Below, one piece after another: positions 1 to 8,159 of a DNA stretch of 11,205 bases (position 1 is its first letter; every line of letters starts with the position of its first letter). The notes below the pieces were generated by a model, which was not told the DNA's origin, did not search any database, and saw only the letters and a program-made list of their open reading frames with translations. The DNA comes from Isohypsibius dastychi (Eukaryota; Tardigrada; Eutardigrada; Parachela; Isohypsibiidae), in the NCBI GenBank assembly GCA_034696485.1, contig JAQIWT010001350.1, positions 1-11,205 on the forward strand, in the 5' to 3' direction. Position numbers and translations under genes: made by a program.

Positions 1-2
1 AT

Positions 3-354
3 CGGTTCCTGTGTAATTACCATACAACACTGACAGTTGCTCGTCCGGGACTCACAAATGTTCGTGGAAAGCCCTTGTAATGTAGCTCAGATTCTTTCAA
101 CTTCCGGTGACCGGCAGATAATAACCAGAATCGATTCTCGCAGTTCCTCAGTTTTCTGCGCAGATATTTCACCGGTTCTTGTGTAATTAACATACAACAA
201 TGACAGTTTCTCGTCCGGGACTCACAAATGTTCGTGGGAAGCCCTTGTGATGTAGGTCAGATTGTTTCAACTTCCGGTGACCGGTAGATAATAACCAGAA
301 TCGTTTCTCGCAGTTCCTCAGTTTTCTGCGCAGATATTTCACCGGTTCTTGTGT
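3..354. repeat. 170-bp tandem repeat, two copies plus a stub
   Basis: Positions 3-172 and 173-342 are head-to-tail copies of one 170-bp unit with about ten mismatches and no length change. A third copy starts at 343 (CGGTTCTTGTGT) but similarity stops at 355. The array begins within two bases of the window edge, so it probably continues to the left. Equal spacing and high identity fit a satellite or recently duplicated tandem repeat. Minus-strand frames across it are by-products of the repeat. Confidence 0.93.
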
Positions 355-1753
355 TCTTGCGCACCCAGTCGTTTTACCAAACATGACTGAACTCATTGCC
401 TCTTGTCCTCAAATTTTGTTTTCGCCTCAGTTTATTCCCAAAATTTACAGATCAATTCCATAGCATGGGCACTTCGTCCTAGAAGCACAATCTGGACGGA
501 ATATTTGAATGACTTCCAGAACTTATCTTGATTTGATGGATATTTGAGGCAGTTCGATACGGAAACCGAGGTTTTGTGATTCGCTGCGACTGGGGATTGC
601 AGAAACAATTTTCAAGTTCAAGGTCACATTGGTTGACACTTGTTATGAATTCGCAACAACATCAGACACATGTAGAACGGTACATGAAACGGATATGCTC
701 AGGAACTGATTGGATTTACCGGACAAAAATGCAAAATAATGGGCCTGAAATTATTTATTGGTGGAAAATCGAGGTCACCAGCATTAGGAGTGATTAAAGG
801 TCCTGATAAAAAAAAGAATTATCAAAGAAAAGGTAGCCTCCGATCGCTGTGAGCAGCACGAGCGGATCGCGAAGCAGTTTCTTTGAAATGCAACCACTCG
901 CGGGTTGAGCTTCTGAGTTTTGCAGTTCAGTGAACAAAACCCAGTTCTTGAACCATCCCGCTTCGCCGAATTCTCAACAACATCGCAGAAGATTTCTGGT
1001 GAAGCGAACCCTGTGTGCTGACGCTAGAATCCGGTATCTTCAAACATCGTGCGGTTTCTGAATTTATTCGATCTTCACGAGCTGCCGATCCATCATTAAG
1101 GAATGCTGTGATCTAAGAACGATCAGGTTTCGTGGAAAATTGGTTCATCCACGACTATATTTCGTCCGTGTAAATCATGCCATAGCTTTCCGTTTTGAGG
1201 GAGAATTCTTGGGCTTTTGCAATAAAATTATTTCAGATGCGCCTCATTGAATAAAAATAATTTTTGTTTCCAACTTTGTGAACAATATGCCTACTGCGTG
1301 AGGGTGAGTGATCGACAAACTTACTCAAGAGTTTGCAGTTCGCGTAGGTTCAACCAATCCGTCAACCGAAGCAATTGGCCTTTGTTGATTGGCTTGGGGC
1401 GCTTCTGCTTGAAGAATTTGTGACCGAACAACCCGACAAGCGAAATCGACAATTTTGATGATCGAGTTTCGACCAGTCAGAAGTCAGTCAGCATGCTCCA
1501 ACCAGAGCGATTAATGCACTTGATCAATTAGGACTATACTGACTGGTCACTTGGCTTTTTCAACGCATTATTCCTGATTGGTATCAGGCATATATTCAGA
1601 TAACCCATTAACCATGACTGAATTCATAACTCGTCTGTTTCCTGGGAAAACTGCAATTTCTCAATTTCACGGTTCACGCAACCAATCATTTCGGGCTGAA
1701 AATTTGTGACACGCAGAATTACATCAGATTGGTGGACAGGCTCTGTCTTACAA
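355..1753. other. No recognised gene
   Basis: About 1.4 kb without a supported gene. Short open frames occur on both strands, for example a 59-codon minus-strand frame without ATG at 794-973 and a 73-codon plus-strand frame at 576-797. None resembles a known family and such lengths are expected by chance. A 10-bp inverted repeat, GACCAGTCAG at 1471-1480 and its complement at 1539-1548, is the only structure noted; its 58-bp spacer makes it weak. Confidence 0.5.
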
Positions 1754-2202
1754 GAAAACCTCGCAAACACGATAATTCGCGAAATTAACTGAAGAGTCCA
1801 AACGATAGCTTTTCTGCGCTGAAAAATGTCTCACCCATGACTCGTCGCATGACTCGAGTGTTACCGCGCGCTGGAGCGCTTAAAAAAGGGAGGAAGGACT
1901 CGGGGCGAACCTGTACAAACTGATGGGGCTCACATCGTTTAAATTGTGCAGTTCGAAGTCCGTAAAAGCAAACCGCTAAGTCGAACAATTCAACGCCGTG
2001 AGCCTCGTCAGTGTGTGTCAGTGAGCCCTGCTGCCCAAATCACGGGCAAGATTTCACGGCAAGGACAAGAATTTCTTCCCGTTTTGACGCGCTACAGCGC
2101 CCGTAAACACCCGAGTCATTGGTGAAGCAATTTTCAGCGCAAAAAGCTATATCGTTTGCCACTTCCGTTATTTTTTCGAATTATCGTGTTCGCGATGTTT
2201 GC
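1754..2202. mobile_element. Foldback element, ~450 bp long inverted repeat
   Basis: The left arm (from 1754) and the reverse complement of the right arm (ending at 2202) align over most of their length at roughly three quarters identity. Shared words in order are AACACGATAATTCG, AAACGATA, TGCGCTGAAAA, ATGACTCG, a GCGCT..AGCGC stretch, GGCTCAC and AATTGT near the centre. The left arm carries ATGACTCG twice (GACTCGTCGCATGACTCG) where the right arm has one. No coding frame lies inside. This shape fits a foldback or long-TIR miniature transposon. An inverted duplication of an ordinary repeat is the alternative. I could not identify a target-site duplication, so the ends are approximate. Confidence 0.65.
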
Positions 2203-2221
2203 TCGTTGGTGCGAGCGTGTT

Positions 2222-2276
2222 TTCACAAGTTACTTCTCAATATAAATCGAGTTCATATTGAGACGTAACTTGTGAA
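2222..2276. repeat. 22-bp hairpin with 11-nt loop
   Basis: Bases 2222-2243 (TTCACAAGTTACTTCTCAATAT) pair with 2255-2276, with 21 of 22 pairs matching and an 11-nt loop. It sits 20 bp right of the foldback element and may be a separate palindromic insertion or the eroded outer part of that element. No transcript is implied by the sequence alone. Confidence 0.85.
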
Positions 2277-2758
2277 CCGCGGTCATTGGTTGCCTTTAAA
2301 CGATGCTATTTGTGACCTCAGCAGCGACTTCGTATTTTTCTTTTCGGAGTGCCCGTACGGGACAGTGCATTTCTGCGAAAAATAACAAAATGCGTGATTC
2401 ATTCCAGCATGACTCAGGCTAGAATTATCACAGCGCAAAACAACGTTCAGAGTTTAAGGGGGGTGGCATTGTGAAAAACTGTGAGCTTTGATCTTTTGAG
2501 CACCCTGCTTCTGTTTTATGAACTGCCAAAAGTTTGTTCAAAATACTACGTTCGAACAATATAATTATTCAAACATTTTATCGAATTAGAAATCCTCCGT
2601 AGAAAATGCTTGATTAAATATTTCATTTTCAAAGATTCTAATTTGCGTGATCTCTGTAATACTGAACAAATCGGCAAACCTATACGTGTTGCTGTACGCA
2701 TACCACAGCAAAGCTATATGACTGGCTGGCTGACGGACTATTGGTCGAGAACACAGTG
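2277..2758. other. No recognised gene
   Basis: Roughly 480 bp with no supported gene. An open frame of 78 codons (2610-2846, plus) runs through here into the neighbouring palindrome; it shows no known motif and its last third is transposon-derived sequence. Confidence 0.5.
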
Positions 2759-2843
2759 TACAGAGTGTCACGCGGCCAAGTGCGACCCTTTTTCTATAGA
2801 AGTCCAGCTAATTCGGTCGCACTTGGCAGCGAGACCCTCTGTA
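2759..2843. mobile_element. Miniature Tc1/mariner-like palindromic element
   Basis: The 29-nt ends 2759-2787 and 2815-2843 are inverted copies with 26 of 29 identical, including a perfect 13-bp core GCCAAGTGCGACC. The spacer is 27 bp. The ends read TA-CAGAG and CTCTG-TA, so TA could be the duplicated target, as is standard for Tc1/mariner elements whose terminal repeats often start CAGNG after the TA. With only about 81 bp between the TAs it cannot code for anything. Assignment to the superfamily rests on end sequence only. Confidence 0.6.
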
Positions 2844-2889
2844 TAGACCACGAAAAAATTTCGAAAGAAACGAAAGGATTTTGCAGAGA

Positions 2890-2976
2890 ATCGAAAGGAT
2901 CTTACCGAAGAAAGAATGTTGCCGGCAAGTTTCTTTCGTCGAATGAGCGAAAGGACGAAAGGAACTTGACGGCTAC
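2890..2976. repeat. Dispersed CGAAAGGATCTTG repeat, copy 1
   Basis: This stretch matches copy 2 (3807-3892) in the same orientation at roughly 80% identity, ending in both copies at TTGACGGCTACA. Its core is an imperfect palindrome: 2906-2922 against 2925-2941, 14 of 17 paired, with a 2-nt loop. Related CGAAAGGAT words extend to about 2850. Confidence 0.8.
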
Positions 2977-2985
2977 ACGTATACA

Positions 2986-3790
2986 GAACTATACGCAACA
3001 TGAACTGTGAGGATCAGGCGAAAATCTAGCTGGCCAATCTGCTTTAATCTTTGTCAGCAAGGACATCAACGTTCAATTTAAATTCGAATTCAAATTCAAC
3101 CGATTTGTCAGCACAAGTTCGAAGAAAACTTGGTGCATACTGCTAGTATGGAGGCCAACTCAACAGTCGAACTGCAGTGCTTTTTGAAATGCGGGATATG
3201 TTGGTATGTGCGTGTCGCAAGCGTTCGAAGAATTCGGTGATCCGTTTTCGGTATACGTAGTTATGAGAAAAAAGCAGAACAACACAACAATCCTGATGGT
3301 GTGAGATTTTCGTCGTGTTTCGGTTGCAGAGCGCTTCGCACAGAAATCTTTTTCTTACATCTGATCAAATCAGTTCCTACCAGTAAAGACAACAATTCCG
3401 ACACAGCTGGGATTTCAGTAAAATACTGGACACTCCATTTTTTTGGTCTGACTGAGATGAACTATATGTCATTCGGAATACCTCCTGACGATCTATCGAT
3501 TCGTGTGGCATCCGACGGCAAAAAACCAAAACTGAAAAAACAGCACCCCGCTCAAACTTTTTTACCGGAACACTTCTTGATTGAAACGTAATCTGCATGG
3601 AAAATCCGGTATGTTTCATCAAAATAGGTCAAAAGACCTGCACATTGATATTTTAAACGTAATGGTTTCCGAGGTAAGATTCCCCTCCATAGAGACAACA
3701 GCAATCGTATTGGAGAAACATGAACGGACTGACTAAATCACGGATGCATCTGATTGGGCATATAGGAGAGCCCATCTCTGGATATCCCAG
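2986..3790. other. No recognised gene
   Basis: About 800 bp between the two dispersed repeat copies. A 96-codon plus-strand frame (3301-3591) that opens with GTG rather than ATG and an overlapping 81-codon minus-strand frame are present, neither with a recognisable domain. The AT-rich stretch near 3072-3100 is partly self-complementary (TTTAAATTCGAATT). Confidence 0.5.
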
Positions 3791-3892
3791 CGAAAGGATC
3801 TTGACGGAGACGAAAGGATCTTGCCGACGAAAGAATCTTGCAGGCAAGATTCTTTCGTCGAACGAAACGACGAAAGGATGTTGACGGCTACA
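3791..3892. repeat. Dispersed CGAAAGGATCTTG repeat, copy 2, with perfect palindrome
   Basis: Three direct near-copies of CGAAAGGATCTTGCCGA start at 3791, 3811 and 3828, and a fourth (CGAAAGGATGTTGACGG) follows at 3871. In the middle, 3825-3841 and 3844-3860 form a perfect 17-bp inverted repeat around a 2-nt AG loop. The part from 3807 aligns with copy 1. The mix of short direct units with one flipped unit suggests that the palindrome arose by inversion of one unit. Confidence 0.85.
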
Positions 3893-4326
3893 TTCCAACA
3901 GACAATTATAATGTCCAACGAGCTGACAGGAGGAATGCGTTGGGACGACCAAAACTTCCGCAGGATCCACAGACTGGCAGAAAACACACCGTATCTCCAC
4001 AAACCGCTCCTGAAAGAACACAAATGAGTCCACGTGAAAGAATGCTAGGAGAAACCCAGCTTCACCCTCAAATTTCGCCAATATTCCCGATTCGGGGAGC
4101 CATAACCAGCTCCCGGACAACCGAGTCCTTGAAAATCCAAAATAAACCTGGCACAATTTATCGTGAGCCACAAGCTATTCCACTGACAATAACAATACAA
4201 TGTGGGAAAACACTTAAGCTTACGTCAAGCAATGCGGTTCAAAGACGATCGCAATTATTCAAATCCCACGCACGAACTGACGATAAACTGATAAAAATCC
4301 AGAATCAGCTGCAGGACAATTTTTGA
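3838..4326 (+). CDS. Unrecognised open frame, Pro/Gln/Thr/Arg-rich
   Basis: The longest plus-strand open frame of the window, 162 codons when opened at a TTG inside the preceding palindromic repeat. The first in-frame ATG is at 4024 and gives a 100-residue product ending at the TGA at 4324-4326. The product is hydrophilic and rich in P, Q, T, R and S, with no membrane segment, no cysteine pattern and no motif I recognise. A minus-strand frame of 172 codons (3653-4171) overlaps it, but that product looks like the complement of a coding strand, rich in F, W, L and C. It may be an exon or a decayed element piece, or chance. It ends just before the hAT MITE. Confidence 0.2.
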   Translation: MQARFFRRTKRRKDVDGYIPTDNYNVQRADRRNALGRPKLPQDPQTGRKHTVSPQTAPERTQMSPRERMLGETQLHPQISPIFPIRGAITSSRTTESLKIQNKPGTIYREPQAIPLTITIQCGKTLKLTSSNAVQRRSQLFKSHARTDDKLIKIQNQLQDNF

Positions 4327-4365
4327 CAGAGATGTCGGACAACCAACAGATCAAAATCTGTTCAA

Positions 4366-4373
4366 CAACGCAC
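4366..4373. repeat. Target-site duplication, left copy
   Basis: CAACGCAC here is repeated exactly at 4718-4725, immediately outside the two ends of the terminal inverted repeats of the element at 4374-4717. An 8-bp duplication is the hallmark length for hAT transposition. Confidence 0.85.
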
Positions 4374-4717
4374 CAGGGCCTAATTTAACGTGTTACATTA
4401 ACACATTCTGTGTAACTTTAAAGCAAACTGTGTGACTTTAAAATAGCTCAAAGTTACACAGAAATTCTCTTCAAAACGTCTTTTTGCATTGAAAAACCTG
4501 TTTTTGAGTCAGAAAATACTTGGAAAAGTTAATTTTCTGACATTTCCAGGTGCAAGTTTCTGTCAAAATCGCTAATTCTGTAGCTTTTTGCTCCAGAACT
4601 GAACTTTCAACCCCCTTATCTACCCCCCCCCCTCCACCACAAAAAGGTCACCCCCTAAACTTATTTTTACCTCCTATGAAATGTGTGACTTTAGAAATTG
4701 GCTTAGATTAGGCACTG
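4374..4717. mobile_element. hAT-type MITE, 344 bp
   Basis: The left end reads CAGGGCCTAATTTAA and the reverse complement of the right end CAGTGCCTAATCTAA, identical at 13 of 15 positions. Both start with CAGNG, the usual hAT terminal form. The element is bracketed by perfect 8-bp direct repeats CAACGCAC. Inside are several TGTGTNACTTTA words in both orientations (about 4410-4460 and 4681-4693), which resemble subterminal transposase-binding repeats, and a C10 run at 4623-4632. No coding frame is present, so it would depend on a transposase made elsewhere. The exact target duplication argues that insertion is fairly recent. Confidence 0.85.
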
Positions 4718-4725
4718 CAACGCAC
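4718..4725. repeat. Target-site duplication, right copy
   Basis: Exact second copy of CAACGCAC (see 4366-4373), directly after the CACTG right end of the hAT-type element. Confidence 0.85.
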
Positions 4726-4933
4726 ACACATCATCAGTACTGTGAACTTACCGGAATAAGTGTAAAGCAACAGCAGGAGTCAGCATACGAAGAAGAAAAC
4801 TTGTTCACAAAAACCTTCTTTCCGTATAGCTTGACACAAAACATCTGAATGAACACGAGCAGTTGCTTAATTACACGTGCAACAGGAATTATGCGGGCCC
4901 ATGAAACCAATATTGGCACCTTCACACTTTGCT

Positions 4934-5374
4934 TTATTTCCCGGGTGGTTGAGAGTTGAGACGGTTGTGGTCGGCTTTGAAACAAATGAGGCAGGAATGG
5001 ATGCGTCCGAATGGACAACGATCGGCTTTGCACAGGCCATCGTTGAAGTTGTAGCAGATACCGGATGCTTCGGCAGGTGCTGCGCTGCAGACTGAGCCTC
5101 CGCGAAAAGGCTCGCGAGAGCGATTTGAACAGGCCGGGGAGATGTGACGGGGGTCACCACATTTGGAGCAATAACGGCCAGACGTGGATGTGGTAGGGGT
5201 GAAAACCCGGTTGGTCACGGCGCTGCTCATCGAGAGGAGACAGGACTGCGCAGTTAGGAAGTGTGGCTCGCACCAAATGCGGGCTTCCACCATGTGCGAC
5301 GTGGCGAATAGACGAAACTGCGCATCGTAAGCTTACCACTGCGCGGGGGAAGTATCTCGAGCGAGGATTAGCAT
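4934..5374 (-). pseudogene. Decayed retroelement Gag-like gene with zinc knuckles
   Basis: In the minus-strand frame ending at 4934 (119 codons from the ATG at 5293), three metal-binding motifs follow each other. Residues 42-55 are a CX2CX4HX4C zinc knuckle (CSKCGDPRHISPAC). Residues 80-99 are CX7CX4CX5H within GICYNFNDGLC. Residues 101-114 are a second knuckle, CX2CX4HX4, whose last cysteine is replaced by serine. The order C..FN.G.C....C followed by C..C....H resembles Gag-like proteins of tyrosine-recombinase (DIRS/Ngaro-type) retroelements and relatives, which bind element RNA. Upstream in the same frame an in-frame TAA (5333-5335) interrupts a W..YD..FR pattern that is also seen in such proteins. 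The frame can be followed to about 5374. No reverse transcriptase or recombinase follows, so this is a fragment. The retroelement reading is firm; the exact superfamily is not. Confidence 0.6.
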
Positions 5375-5642
5375 TACTGGCTATGACATCAGCATAGCGC
5401 AGAAACGGAATTAACATGTGAGGAAAATGATAGGAACGTACATGGGAAACACGTGAAAAGCCGGATACCATTCGCAACAGTTAGAAATGTAATGGCGAGT
5501 TTCAGAATGACGAGAACTGCGACGATGCTCATCGGACAGAGCAGTACGAATAGATAACAACAATTCGTCCAAAACTATGTACGCAGAAAGGTTACCCAGC
5601 TTAATCCGTAGAGAAGCCGACACAAGCTATTGCTTCAACTCA

Positions 5643-5688
5643 GAACTCGGAACTCGAAACTCGGAACTCGGAACTCGGAACTCGGAAC
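5643..5688. repeat. GAACTCG heptamer microsatellite
   Basis: Six consecutive 7-bp units (GAACTCG, one changed to AAACTCG at 5657-5663) plus a partial seventh. A perfect heptamer register is kept throughout. It does not lie in any supported gene. Confidence 0.95.
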
Positions 5689-5871
5689 AATTTTGTTTGT
5701 TGATATTTTTCGACCTCGAAATTCAATTGTTTCAAATTATTCTGGAGCAGTATTAATTAATTATTTTGGTGGTAGAATAATTAACTGAGTCAACATCCTT
5801 CCCAAAACATCGACGTCGTGTGTCGTCGACCACCTTCGGAAGATCGGCGCCTCCGCAGCCGTAGGGTAATA
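5689..5871. other. AT-rich tract with a CpG-dense island
   Basis: The left part is strongly AT-rich with TTAATTAATTATT words. About 5808-5865 is abruptly rich in CG dinucleotides (CGACGTCG, GTCGTCGACC, CGGCGCC). No gene is supported; the composition change may mark an insertion boundary or an unmethylated patch. Confidence 0.4.
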
Positions 5872-5999
5872 GGTAACCAATTTGATAATTATTAAAATAA
5901 TTTATCAATGTTTAAGAATGATTATTCCATAACGTTCTTCGAGATGATAATTAGTTGGAATCAGCAATTGAATTATTTTTGTGGTCATCATTGGTTACC
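5872..5999. repeat. Short inverted-repeat unit, possible MITE remnant
   Basis: GGTAACCAAT (5872-5881) and ATTGGTTACC (5990-5999) are perfect inverted copies, and an AAAATAATT word is also inverted further in. The 128-bp AT-rich interval has no coding frame of note. This may be a small decayed transposon, but 10 bp of terminal match is weak evidence. Confidence 0.4.
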
Positions 6000-6579
6000 T
6001 TCGGTCGTTTTTGCGACTTTTGGCTGTTTCAGCACTTCTGGCTGTGGTTTCATAGTCCATGTGAATTCTTCTTTGTCGGGTCTTGAACTCCCCACATTGG
6101 AGGGGGGAGGGGAGGTACAAAATTTTGCAAAACTAAATAGTACAGTTGAAAGAATTTCATCATTATTATTCGATTTCTTAGTAAGCCATGCACAACAACG
6201 ATAACTGGTATCGGACAGATACCACAGGGTGGTAATAAGACTACTGTGAAAGCTGAATCATTGTTGACGTTTTTGATCTGCTTCGAAAACATGACGAATA
6301 GTCAGCCTTCAATCCGCTTCGAGATAATGCTGCGCAAAGCAAAGAGAAATGGGCTCAGGATGAAGAGTGACCGACTGATCTACGGAAGGGAAAACAAGAA
6401 ACAGTAAGTGACTCGCCCATTTCAAAAATATCCGTACCACTTGAATTGTTGTGGTTTGTTCGCGTACTTCAATCCGTTCGTCACCAAAGCGGAGGTTGGA
6501 ATCGATTATTAACTCATGATCTCTTACCACATTTTCGAACTGCGAAATTAAATCAGAAGTCCAAATGGCCTAATTGGTT
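6000..6579. other. No recognised gene
   Basis: Frames of 98 codons (5908-6204, plus), 80 codons (6050-6292, minus) and 73 codons (6309-6530, minus) overlap here without any recognisable domain. A purine/G-rich run at 6099-6115 (GGAGGGGGGAGGGGAGG) interrupts the first two. Confidence 0.5.
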
Positions 6580-6872
6580 TTGTTAATTGATTATACCGTG
6601 ATTCACCGCAGATAAAAAATAATTTAAATGCTAGAACGCTGAATTGATCCGATTAATTAATTATACCATGTTCCAGCGCAAACGGAAGTTTCAACGGCAT
6701 TCCAAAAAGTTTAATCGATTCAATCAGTTAATTGTGTTTCGATCCTCCGAAGACGAAAGTCAAATGCTAGACCGGGAACGCTGAATTGATTCAACCAATT
6801 TTCTTTACCGTGATCCACCGCAAATAAAAAATTAATCGACATTCCAAAACGGAATTCCGAAATGCTGAATTG
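6580..6872. repeat. Degenerate ~70-bp tandem array
   Basis: TACCGTGATTCACCGCA-type words recur at 6594, 6664, 6737 (much changed) and 6807, a spacing of 70-73 bp. GCTGAATTGAT follows at about 6638, 6780 and 6864, and CATTCCAAAA occurs at 6698 and 6840. The pattern is an old tandem array of about four AT-rich units, possibly in a 140-bp higher-order register. The next element is inserted at or very near its right end. Confidence 0.65.
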
Positions 6873-6881
6873 ATCTAATTA

Positions 6882-7479
6882 TTAGTGTTGTTTACTGAGC
6901 GATTTTTCAAATCTACTTACTATTTACTGCGGCTCAAAAAATCTACTTTACTGTACTGTACTATCTCGCCCTTTAAACCAAATTTAATTACTTTTTACTC
7001 AGTAAATCTCTTTTAAAACAAATCTACTTACTCAGTATACTGTGAATTTACTGAGCTGTTAGTGGATTTTAGAATATCTCAAGTTGAAAGTAGCCGAAAA
7101 AGCAAGCAAAAAACAGGAAAGTGCGACGGCGAATGATTTTGAATGCGTATGGGGTCTTACCATATGGGGCTACCTTGAGTAACCAAATCAACAGTAAAGC
7201 ACTCTGGCTACGTTTGGTTTCTTTACAACAAGGCTTTGGTGCAACACGTCTACTCAGTAGCCAAATATGCTACTGAGTAAACGATTTTACTCAGTAAAAA
7301 CAGTTTACTGATCACCGAAATATTTAATTACTTTTCCGGGTGTTTTTTTGAATTTACTTACTGTTAATGTATTCATTATCCCGAATCGATCTACTGTACT
7401 GTTACTTTACTCAGTAAGCCGAAAAAAGCTCAGTAAATAGGCTACTTTACTGAGACATTTACTCAGTAAACAACACTAA
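6882..7479. mobile_element. Second TIR element, ~600 bp, hAT-like ends
   Basis: TTAGTGTTGTTTACTGAG at 6882-6899 is a perfect 18-bp inverted copy of 7462-7479. If the first T is excluded the ends read TAGTG..., matching the YARNG form of hAT ends. The outer thirds are packed with about ten ACTCAGTAAA or TTTACTGAG words in both orientations, the kind of subterminal repeat where hAT transposases bind. The middle (about 7070-7240) is free of them. No transposase frame is present. Flanking octamers CTAATTAT and AAGATTGT agree at only four positions, so the target duplication is unproven and the family call is tentative. Confidence 0.75.
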
Positions 7480-7499
7480 AGATTGTACTGTTTTAAGCA

Positions 7500-7562
7500 G
7501 GATTGACCTGTCTTCGGCAAGGTTGTCCTTTGCCCGGCTGGATTATCTGGTATTCGACAAGG
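7500..7562. repeat. Three degenerate ~20-bp tandem units
   Basis: GGATTGACCTGTCTTCGGCAA is followed by a related 19-bp unit and then by GGATTATCTGGTATTCGACAA. First and third agree at about 15 of 21 positions. The array is short, just right of the TIR element. Confidence 0.35.
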
Positions 7563-7583
7563 CAGAAATGGTTAAGGCGGTAA

Positions 7584-7604
7584 GGGTGGGTGGGGGGGAG
7601 GGGG
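7584..7604 (+). other. G-quadruplex motif
   Basis: GGG-T-GGG-T-GGGGGGG-A-GGGGG gives four G-runs of at least three separated by single bases, the most stable type of predicted intramolecular quadruplex. No promoter or gene start is evident beside it, so any role is unknown. Confidence 0.75.
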
Positions 7605-8159
7605 AACTATGACAAAAGATCTAAAATTCTGTCGGATAAGCTCTTATTTACGGCAACAACGAAAGCGAAATATTTTGCTCGCAACATCAAAAAAACGACG
7701 GTGTACAGTGATTCATCTAGACTCAAAACAGTTGACTCTGAGAATAAAACGCCAATGTCACTTGGATTAAATTCCAGTTCTTCACTCGAAGAATACTGAC
7801 TCCACAGGTCAAAGCATCTAAATCGCACTTGCGCGGCCCAGTGCAGGAACTATGGAAGACTCGATGACATTCTGCCATTCCACAACGACATCTCACCACT
7901 TGCTTCAAGGCACTTGTAAGCGGCATCCGGCTAAAGCTCTGGACTAAGGCCTTTTCTTGTCTTGTCTTGTCTTTTCTTTTCTTGTCTCTTTCCAACCAGG
8001 CAAAAGATAAAAATTCGTGAATTCACCTCTGATCGAAGAACCCAGGAAATTACCTCGCACTGCCTGAAACAGAACAGCAGGAAGTAATTTGTTTCCCGAA
8101 GACAACCTTGAGATTAAACTGCATCGTATCAGAGGCAATCTTGCTTTTTTCAACATTTG
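7605..8159. other. No recognised gene; contains a pyrimidine tract
   Basis: No gene is supported. Bases 7951-7992 are a plus-strand pyrimidine tract made of TCTTG and TTTTC pentamers. A minus-strand frame (7723-7995) has a cysteine-rich stretch, VRCRCGMAECHRVF, but the spacing does not fit a zinc-binding family I can name. Confidence 0.5.

Noticed and set aside
187-396. 69-codon minus-strand frame
   Set aside because: It lies across the 170-bp tandem repeat and its broken third unit; it is a by-product of the repeat.
794-973. 59-codon minus-strand frame without ATG that reads as protein-like
   Set aside because: Its length is within chance expectation for 11 kb and neither splice sites nor a domain support it.
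1471-1548. 10-bp inverted repeat GACCAGTCAG as transposon ends
   Set aside because: No flanking duplication and no extension of the match; a 10-bp inverted pair within 80 bp is weak evidence.
3301-3591. 96-codon plus-strand frame
   Set aside because: It starts at GTG, which is not a normal start in nuclear genes, and overlaps an equally open minus-strand frame.
3653-4171. 172-codon minus-strand open frame
   Set aside because: It overlaps the plus-strand frame at 3838-4326, crosses the palindromic dispersed repeat, and its F/W/L/C-rich product looks like the complement of a coding strand. No family is recognised.
7723-7995. Cys-rich minus-strand stretch (VRCRCGMAECHRVF) resembling a CXC-type zinc region
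   Set aside because: Spacing of the later cysteines does not fit the CXC or Tesmin pattern, and the frame runs into the low-complexity pyrimidine tract.
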